Shown piece by piece: positions 58,768-64,000 of a stretch of 64,000 nucleotides of DNA; position 1 is the stretch's first letter; each line of letters begins with the position of its first letter. The stretch spans positions 1-64,000 of the forward strand of contig NZ_JACZEP010000017.1 in the NCBI RefSeq assembly GCF_014863355.1. Reading direction: 5' to 3'. The DNA is from Aminobacter carboxidus. Lineage in GTDB: Bacteria > Pseudomonadota > Alphaproteobacteria > Rhizobiales > Rhizobiaceae. The notes beneath the pieces are model-generated. The model worked only from the letters and a program-made list of their open reading frames with translations. It did not search any database and had not been told where the DNA came from. Made by a program: the position numbers and the translations under genes.

Positions 58768-59527
58768 CGCCCCATCCATCGCCGGGCCAGGGCACAACCT
58801 TGCCTCGGTTACCGACATCCTGAAAGACCGGTTCGTTGGGCTCATCGACGAGGTCGAGGACCTCGCCAACCAAGCGAACGCGGCACGCGATGCCCTCGGG
58901 ACCCCGCCCACGGTCACAACCGACGAACAGCGCGACCAGCTGACCAAGCTCGGCCTCGATGCCCACAAGCTCGGGAAACGGCTCGATGAGACCAAGCTGG
59001 CGACAACGAAGCCGCTGCGCGATGAGGTCGCCGAAACGAACGGCTTCTTCCAGACGCTTGCCACCCGTCCGGACAAGATCAAGACCGCGTTCCAACAGCT
59101 GGTCGGTACCTACGATGAGGCCAAACGCGCCGAGGAACGCCGCAAGGCCGCCGAGGTGGCCGAACAGGCCCGCCAGGAGGCGCAGCGCAAGCTCGAAGAA
59201 GCGGCGGCATCCAGCCACGGCGTGATGAGCGATGTCGTGCTGAAGGAAGCGTCGGACGCCGAGCACCGCGCCGCAGTGCTCGAGAACGCAGCGTTGTCCG
59301 CCGGCAGCGGCCCGACGCGGACCGAAGGCGGCACGATCAGCCGTGTGACGAAGTGGGATTTCCGCATCGTCGAAGCCGCCAAGATCGATCTCAACAAGCT
59401 GCGCGCCCATTTCTCGATCACCGACATCGAGAAGGCAGTCCGTGCCCACGTCCGCGCCAACCGCGATACCGCACCGATCGCCGGCGTCGAGATCTTCCCA
59501 GATACCAAAACCCAGTTCCGCGGCTGA
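58754..59527 (+). CDS. Recombination-locus coiled-coil protein (257 aa)
   Basis: GTG 58754 start. A long coiled coil (EAKRAEERRKAAEVAEQARQ) sits centrally; the N-terminus reads VTDILKDRFVGLIDEVEDLA. The C-terminal third (AAKIDLNKLRAHFSITDIEKAVRAHV and TAPIAGVEIF) resembles accessory proteins between phage exonuclease and annealing protein genes. Role inferred from context. Confidence 0.6.
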   Translation: MEVYDAPSIAGPGHNLASVTDILKDRFVGLIDEVEDLANQANAARDALGTPPTVTTDEQRDQLTKLGLDAHKLGKRLDETKLATTKPLRDEVAETNGFFQTLATRPDKIKTAFQQLVGTYDEAKRAEERRKAAEVAEQARQEAQRKLEEAAASSHGVMSDVVLKEASDAEHRAAVLENAALSAGSGPTRTEGGTISRVTKWDFRIVEAAKIDLNKLRAHFSITDIEKAVRAHVRANRDTAPIAGVEIFPDTKTQFRG

Positions 59528-59556
59528 TCGAGCCCCGGCAATAGGAGACCAATGCG

Positions 59557-60729
59557 ATGAACACCCCAACGCGTACGCCGGCGCACGACCGCGAAACCGG
59601 TGAAATCGTTCAGCCCGGGAATCTGCCAGCCAGCTACCAGGCCGGCAATCAGAGCCTTGCGGTCCAACTCGCGATGGCCGAGCTCAATCAGGACGTCGTC
59701 ACGGCGAGGTCATTTCCGCGCTCCGTCTCCACGGTGATGCGCAACATTACCGAGCTCGTCATGCTGGACGAGCAGACCGCGAAGGAATGCGTGTATGCGG
59801 TGCCGCGCGACGGCAAGACCATTCGCGGTCCCAGCATCAGGCTCGCCGAGATCATCGCCAGTCAGTGGGGCAACTGCCACTGCGCTTCCCGTGTCGTTCA
59901 TATCGACCGGATCGAAAAGTACGTCGAATCCGAAGGCATCTTTCACGACCTCGAAACGGGCTTGAAGCGGACGGCAAGGACGCGCAAGGCGATCGCGAAG
60001 CGTGATGGTGGTGTCTACAGCCTCGACATGGTCATGACCGCCGGCAATGCGGCGGCCTCAATCGGCATGCGCGAGGCGATCCTCAAAGGCGTCCCGAAAG
60101 CGGTCTGGCGGCAGGCCTACGAGCATGCCGAGAAGGTCATCCGTGGAGATGTTACCACCTTGGCGGAGCGCCGCGGTGACGCAATGAAAGCGCTGCTCGG
60201 TCTCGGTGTAACAGCCGAACGTGTCTTCGCCGCGATCAACGTTGCTGGCCTCGAAGAGATCGGTCTCGATGAATTGGCCGACCTCTTCACGATGTACCAG
60301 GGCGTCAAAAATGGCGACACGAACGTCGACGAGGTGTTCCCGTCTCCGAAGCAGAAGGGTGATGAGCCTGCGACTCTGAAAGGCAAGCTGGACAAGCTCG
60401 CCGGCGACGATGTCGACAAGAACAAGAATGCCGCCGATGCGGCCAAGAAATCGGAGGCTGGTTCGTCCCCCGCCGCCTCCGACAAGCCCGGTAAGGCTGG
60501 CCCTGCGGCCACCGGGCAGCAGCCGTCGTCCGACTCCTCCCCCGAGTCGGACGACGGCGATCTCATCGCGGATGCCAACCGCAAGGGCCGCGCCGCCTAT
60601 CGCAAGAACATGAACCGCAAGGCCAATCCGTTCAGGGAAGGTGCGGAACGTGACGCCTGGCTGGCCGGCTACAATGACGAAGCCGCCAAAGATGGCGACA
60701 ACAGCCCCGAACCTGGTTCGGAGGACTGA
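59557..60729 (+). CDS. Putative single-strand annealing protein with RMF-like tail (390 aa)
   Basis: The N-terminal domain contains RGPSIRLAEIIASQWGNCHC and FHDLETGLKRT, a pattern of phage proteins next to recombination exonucleases. A low-complexity Ala/Lys/Ser/Pro linker spans about 270-335. The last about 50 residues (GRAAYRKNMNRKANPF and RDAWLAGYNDEA) match the short ribosome-modulation-factor pattern (G-x-A, NPY/F, WL-x-GW/Y). The annealing role is inferred from neighbours. Confidence 0.55.
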   Translation: MNTPTRTPAHDRETGEIVQPGNLPASYQAGNQSLAVQLAMAELNQDVVTARSFPRSVSTVMRNITELVMLDEQTAKECVYAVPRDGKTIRGPSIRLAEIIASQWGNCHCASRVVHIDRIEKYVESEGIFHDLETGLKRTARTRKAIAKRDGGVYSLDMVMTAGNAAASIGMREAILKGVPKAVWRQAYEHAEKVIRGDVTTLAERRGDAMKALLGLGVTAERVFAAINVAGLEEIGLDELADLFTMYQGVKNGDTNVDEVFPSPKQKGDEPATLKGKLDKLAGDDVDKNKNAADAAKKSEAGSSPAASDKPGKAGPAATGQQPSSDSSPESDDGDLIADANRKGRAAYRKNMNRKANPFREGAERDAWLAGYNDEAAKDGDNSPEPGSED

Positions 60730-60732
60730 TCG

Positions 60733-61044
60733 ATGTCCCAGACCTCACGGTTTGGCCTCGGGCTCCCAGAGGCCACGGAAACGGGCAGCATCGAGTACGT
60801 CCGTGCTGTTCTCGATCCCCAGATCGACGAGCTGCAGAACCAGCTCGACCTCCTGCAGGGTGTCCGTCGCGCGATCGCGGGAACATTCGGGATCGATCGG
60901 CGAGGGGACGAGGCCGGTAAGTTCGGCCAGCTCGCCGACGCCGCAAAACGCGCCGAATACGAAGGTGGCGGCGAACGCAGTTCCGATGCCGAAGGCCGTC
61001 TGGTCCCCCGAGGTCGTGTCGAACGGCCGAGGATCGCATCATGA
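60733..61044 (+). CDS. Small phage protein (103 aa)
   Basis: Contains a helical YVRAVLDPQIDELQNQLDLL segment and a charged end (GRLVPRGRVERP). ATGA overlap with the next gene. Unknown. Confidence 0.5.
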   Translation: MSQTSRFGLGLPEATETGSIEYVRAVLDPQIDELQNQLDLLQGVRRAIAGTFGIDRRGDEAGKFGQLADAAKRAEYEGGGERSSDAEGRLVPRGRVERPRIAS

Positions 61045-61190
61045 GTGCCGCGGTTGTGACGTTCCGCGTCCACTTCAAGGATGGCCTCTCCATCGATTTC
61101 GACGCCGCTGATGCCAAGGCCGCGCGGGCCGAGGCCGAGAAACAGCACCCCGCTCTCATCAGGAAGATCAAGGTCGTGAGGGAAAAATGA
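61041..61190 (+). CDS. Very small basic phage protein (49 aa)
   Basis: Reads VTFRVHFKDGLSIDFDAAD with a Lys-rich end (RKIKVVREK). Overlaps both neighbours by 4 bp. Unknown. Confidence 0.5.
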   Translation: MSAAVVTFRVHFKDGLSIDFDAADAKAARAEAEKQHPALIRKIKVVREK

Positions 61191-61546
61191 CCCAGGAAAT
61201 CGAAGCGGTCAGCATCGACACTTATCGCGCCGGGATGCGTCAGCTGATGTCAGCGGCGGGGCCGGGCACCATACCGAATATGACCAAAGATGGCGTCGTC
61301 GATGTTCCCTATGCCGCCGGCGACCTGCTTTTGGCCAACGAGCAAGGCAATCTGATCTGCGGGCCTGTCAGCGTGCCAGGCGCCATCGATCTAGCCGAAC
61401 GGATCCTCGAAGGCGAACAGCGCGCGATTACGCATCCCCTGACGCTTTTCACCCTCGCAATGGCGCTGGCCGGCTTCCGGATCGAGCTCGATCCGGAGGC
61501 GGCTGTCATCGACATGCACCAATCACCGGAGCCCGACCCCAAATGA
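61187..61546 (+). CDS. Phage hypothetical protein (119 aa)
   Basis: Contains DLLLANEQGNLICGPVSVPG and a Leu/Phe-rich helix (HPLTLFTLAMALAGF). Overlaps neighbours. Unknown. Confidence 0.5.
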   Translation: MTQEIEAVSIDTYRAGMRQLMSAAGPGTIPNMTKDGVVDVPYAAGDLLLANEQGNLICGPVSVPGAIDLAERILEGEQRAITHPLTLFTLAMALAGFRIELDPEAAVIDMHQSPEPDPK

Positions 61547-62253
61547 AGTACGCTGTCATCGATACAGAAACAAACGGCCTCTTTCGTTTCAAGGATGCCG
61601 CCGGCGTTCCGGTCCCCGCCGACGATCCGTCTCAGCCACGTCTTGCCCATCTCGGCATCATCCTGGTCGACGAGCAGCTCCGGGAAGAGCGTGCCATTGA
61701 TCTGTACGTCCGGCCCGACGGCTGGAAGATGGAGCCCGACGCGTTTGCGGTAAACGGGCTCACCGACGAGTTCCTTGCCGAGAACGGCGCCGATGTTCTC
61801 GACGTCCTCGACCAGTATGTCCGGGTCATCGACGCCGGCTACGTCATCGTCGCCTTCAATGCCCAGTTCGACTGCAAGCAAATGCGCGGCGAACTCCGCC
61901 GTGCCGGCCTCGATGACAGGTTCGAGCAGACCCCGAACATCTGCGTCATGCGCGCCTCGACGGCGCTGAAGATCAAGAAGGCCTCCGGCAAAGGCGGTTT
62001 CCCTTCGCTATCTGATGTCTGCGCCCATTTCGGCATCGATCATAAAGCCGTCCATACCGCCGGCGGCGACGCACGTGCCGCCCTCGAGATCTTCCGTCGG
62101 CTTCACGCCGCCGGCGCGCTACCCACCGCACGCGTTCACTACTCGAAGACGCCGCCGCTGCATGCCACGGAACCGCCGGAAGGTCTGTCCGGAAAACAAG
62201 CGTCGATCGTCATCGTCGACGAAGTCGAAGCCTCGGTTCCAGAGCGCTTCTGA
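61543..62253 (+). CDS. DEDDh 3'-5' exonuclease (DnaQ/RNase T-like, 236 aa)
   Basis: ExoI motif IDTETNG (Asp7, Glu9), ExoII NAQFD and ExoIII HTAGGDA give the catalytic DEDDh set. This trims 3' ends of DNA or RNA and may serve replication or recombination. The start overlaps the previous gene by 4 bp. Confidence 0.86.
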   Translation: MKYAVIDTETNGLFRFKDAAGVPVPADDPSQPRLAHLGIILVDEQLREERAIDLYVRPDGWKMEPDAFAVNGLTDEFLAENGADVLDVLDQYVRVIDAGYVIVAFNAQFDCKQMRGELRRAGLDDRFEQTPNICVMRASTALKIKKASGKGGFPSLSDVCAHFGIDHKAVHTAGGDARAALEIFRRLHAAGALPTARVHYSKTPPLHATEPPEGLSGKQASIVIVDEVEASVPERF

Positions 62254-62696
62254 TGAGGCTCTCAGCAATCATCGTACGGCTCGCCGAACTCGGCATCAAG
62301 TTGCCGGTCCAGACCCATGTCGACGACAGCACCACGATCGCGGATGCCGACGGCAGTGAAATCTGTGTCATCGATCCCAACCACCAGCGCGACGACAGCA
62401 CGGTCTTCGAGATCACTGCCCTCCTCGTCGGACTCATAAATGTGGCTTCGACGCCGGTTGCCAAGACGAGCTTAGACCCGTCCGACATCGGCGCCGAGGC
62501 CGTCGATATTGCCAACGAGCTTGGGGCGGTACTCCAAGGCAGGAACACAGCCGCTTGCTTCATCGCTCTCTCGATGGTGCTCGGTGCCTCGGCGGCCATG
62601 GCTGAGCGCCCGGACTTCGACGGCATGATGAAACGGATCGAGACCGGCGCCCGCGACAGCTTCCTTCGCACCATGCGGGAGCAAGGCCGTGGATAA
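62253..62696 (+). CDS. Phage hypothetical protein (147 aa)
   Basis: Two helical blocks (LSAIIVRLAELGI and GAEAVDIANELGAVLQG, FIALSMVLGASAAMAE). A membrane role is possible but weak. Unknown. Confidence 0.5.
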   Translation: MRLSAIIVRLAELGIKLPVQTHVDDSTTIADADGSEICVIDPNHQRDDSTVFEITALLVGLINVASTPVAKTSLDPSDIGAEAVDIANELGAVLQGRNTAACFIALSMVLGASAAMAERPDFDGMMKRIETGARDSFLRTMREQGRG

Positions 62697-62877
62697 GCCG
62701 AAAATCGACATTCTCGATATGCCTGAGAACCCGACGCCGACAGAGCTAGGCGCTTGGGCGGCCTCGCTGGACGATCTCCCCCACACATTCAGCCTGGGGT
62801 TGGTCCGGGAGATGTTCAAGGAACGGCGAGCCGCTCGTCTCCGCGAGGTCGCGGCGTCTGGAGGGGCAAATGGCTGA
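62689..62877 (+). CDS. Small phage protein (62 aa)
   Basis: GTG start; LGAWAASLDDLPHTFSLGLVREMFKERRAARL. Overlaps the following exonuclease by 8 bp. Unknown. Confidence 0.5.
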   Translation: MDKPKIDILDMPENPTPTELGAWAASLDDLPHTFSLGLVREMFKERRAARLREVAASGGANG

Positions 62878-63658
62878 GCCATTCACCCTGATCCGCGTCG
62901 TCGATACCGAAACCACTGGCATCGATGATCCCTGCGAGATGGTCGAGGTCGGCTGGACCGATGTTCGCCTGTTCCCAACCGGCTGGGAGATCGAACGCGG
63001 TCCCCAAAGCGTCCTCGTCAATCCTGGTATGGCGATCTCGTTTCCGGCGATGGCCGTCCATCACATCACGGATGAGCAGGCCGCGAGCGGGATATCGCCG
63101 TCCCAGGCGAAGCAGCATGTCCGCGCCGGCGCCGATATCTTGTGCGCCCACAACTCGGCCTTCGATAGCCGCTTCATCGGAACCGATCGGCCGTGGATCT
63201 GCACTTTCAAGGCGGCACGGACAGCCTGGCCGGATATGCAATCCCATGGCAACAGCTCGATCCGGTACGAGCGGGGCCTCTGCCTCGGTGATGACCGCAG
63301 CCAGCCGTCGCACCGCGCCGGCCCCGATACCTGGGTGACTGCCCACATCCTGCTCGACCTCCTCAAGATCTATCAACCCGAAACCCTGATCGAGATGACG
63401 GGGAGGCCGGTCACCTTGATCAAGGTCGGATTTGGCGAGCACTTCGGAAAGCGCTGGTCCGACGTTCCAGACAAATACCTCGATTGGATCCTGAACAAGT
63501 CGAGCATGCCGTCGGATCCGAACCGCGAGGACGACGTCCACACCGCGCGTCTTGAGGTCAGCAAGCGCGCCGCAAAGGCCTCGACATCATCGGCGCCGAC
63601 ATCGGCGGCGTCCACTCACGATCCCGATGCCTGGCGTAAAGAAATGGAGCGGTTCTGA
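62870..63658 (+). CDS. DEDDh exonuclease with DUF3820-like C-terminus (ExoX-like, 262 aa)
   Basis: Motifs are VDTETTG (Asp12, Glu14), HNSAFDSRF and HRAGPDTW. The C-terminal FGEHFGKRWSDVPDKYLDW is the DUF3820 signature found in ExoX-like and phage exonucleases. It is a second exonuclease one small pair of genes after the first, implying different substrates. A low-complexity Ser/Thr/Ala tail ends the protein. Confidence 0.86.
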   Translation: MAEPFTLIRVVDTETTGIDDPCEMVEVGWTDVRLFPTGWEIERGPQSVLVNPGMAISFPAMAVHHITDEQAASGISPSQAKQHVRAGADILCAHNSAFDSRFIGTDRPWICTFKAARTAWPDMQSHGNSSIRYERGLCLGDDRSQPSHRAGPDTWVTAHILLDLLKIYQPETLIEMTGRPVTLIKVGFGEHFGKRWSDVPDKYLDWILNKSSMPSDPNREDDVHTARLEVSKRAAKASTSSAPTSAASTHDPDAWRKEMERF

Positions 63659-63909
63659 TGGGCTACTTTCTCGCAGTCGCGTTGTCGTCGTTCTGGTCGT
63701 TCCTCGGTACCCTGATCATCCTGCTGATCGTCTTCATCGTGATCATGGGGCTGTTGGGCGTTGTCCTCCGGACCCGCAGTCAGCGCCGGAGCATGACCGA
63801 GACCGACATCATCAAGATCGTCCGTGGAGGTTTCGACGTCGGCAAGTTCGACGCCCAGATATCGCGCTTGATCAAGCGCAACCAACAGCGCGGGGGACGA
63901 GATGGCTGA
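63658..63909 (+). CDS. Membrane protein with basic tail (83 aa)
   Basis: Two short hydrophobic stretches (GYFLAVALSSFWSFLGTLIILL and FIVIMGLLGVV) are followed by RTRSQRRS and a Lys/Arg tail. Unknown. Confidence 0.55.
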   Translation: MGYFLAVALSSFWSFLGTLIILLIVFIVIMGLLGVVLRTRSQRRSMTETDIIKIVRGGFDVGKFDAQISRLIKRNQQRGGRDG

Positions 63910-64000
63910 CTTTCGTCAGTGGTCGCCCCAGCAGGCATCCGCGCTCGATGCGGTGGCGCGTTGGTACGGCAGCGGCCTCGATCGCAAGCAAGTCTTCCGC
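63902..64000 (+). CDS. N-terminus of a probable DNA helicase (3' partial)
   Basis: The frame reads WSPQQASALDAVARWYGSGLDRKQVFR to the window edge, which matches the Q-motif start of RecD/UvrD-like helicases (SPQQ...AL). The rest is outside the window. Confidence 0.55.
   Translation, partial: MADFRQWSPQQASALDAVARWYGSGLDRKQVFR

Larger units (their letters stand above)
10314..64000. mobile_element. Prophage (HK97-type head, siphovirus tail), right end outside the window
   Basis: One coherent lambdoid-style gene set spans this interval: terminase to lysis genes leftward, an immunity switch at 54.3 kb, a leftward replication operon and a rightward recombination operon. No integrase is visible, so the right end lies beyond 64000. 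The left boundary lies somewhere between the host GGDEF-EAL gene (4305) and the lysis genes; I could not see attachment-site duplications. Confidence 0.93.

Noticed and set aside
1-64000. CRISPR array
   Set aside because: I found no series of regularly spaced identical repeats.

Overview
The window is GC-rich DNA from an alphaproteobacterium, most likely a rhizobium of the Mesorhizobium type. The host genes at the left edge look rhizobial: a GcvT/DMSP-demethylase-like protein, a DUF4239 membrane protein and a GGDEF-EAL protein. The inserted element carries GcrA- and CtrA-family regulators, which are alphaproteobacterial. About 54 of the 64 kb is one siphovirus-like prophage with an HK97-type head. 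Its right end, and any integrase, lie outside the window.

Layout. Positions 1-4.3 kb are host chromosome. From 4.5 to 7.6 kb is a scarred junction: GtrA-like and DegT-like gene remnants, then a small cassette with a stand-alone ATP-dependent DNA ligase. From 7.6 to 10.3 kb are small accessory genes: an slr1659-type STAS-like protein, a membrane protein and a DUF2806 protein. From 10.3 to 36.3 kb is the complete late region, read leftward. In transcription order it holds small and large terminase, portal, S49 protease, capsid, connectors, tail tube, tail chaperone pair with a predicted -1 frameshift, tape measure with a lysozyme domain, tail tip proteins, fibre, and lysis genes (endolysin, holin candidate, overlapping spanins). 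Rightward cargo genes interrupt it: an FkbM methyltransferase with a GT25 glycosyltransferase at 13.1-14.5 kb, and a small secreted protein at 25.7 kb. From 36.4 to 40.5 kb is a switch or cargo region with two HNH proteins, two small HTH proteins, twin palindromes, a 22-codon ORF, a tRNA 3'-end fragment and a second DUF2806 gene.

From 40.6 to 54.3 kb a leftward early operon encodes a Toprim/RepA-like primase-helicase, a ParB-like protein, a SANT-like protein, a HerA-like ATPase, a RuvC-like nuclease and DNA-binding regulators. The regulators include a CtrA homologue with a dead receiver domain, a GcrA homologue and a GapR-like protein. At 54.3-55.5 kb the immunity switch has a Cro-like gene diverging from an S24 (cI/LexA-type) repressor, with shared TTCCC-N6-GGGAA operators. 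From 55.5 kb to the right edge a tightly overlapping rightward operon encodes a DNA methyltransferase, a YqaJ-type exonuclease, a putative annealing protein with an RMF-like tail, two DEDDh exonucleases, many small proteins and the start of a helicase-like gene.

How it fits together. The repressor probably silences both early operons through the shared operator. Once it is cleaved, the right operon supplies recombination and DNA-processing functions and the left operon supplies replication and regulators. The late block then builds and releases particles. The most interesting feature is the set of host cell-cycle regulator look-alikes (CtrA-like, GcrA-like, possibly GapR-like) plus a DNA methyltransferase, which suggests the phage ties its own expression to, or rewires, the host cell-cycle circuit.
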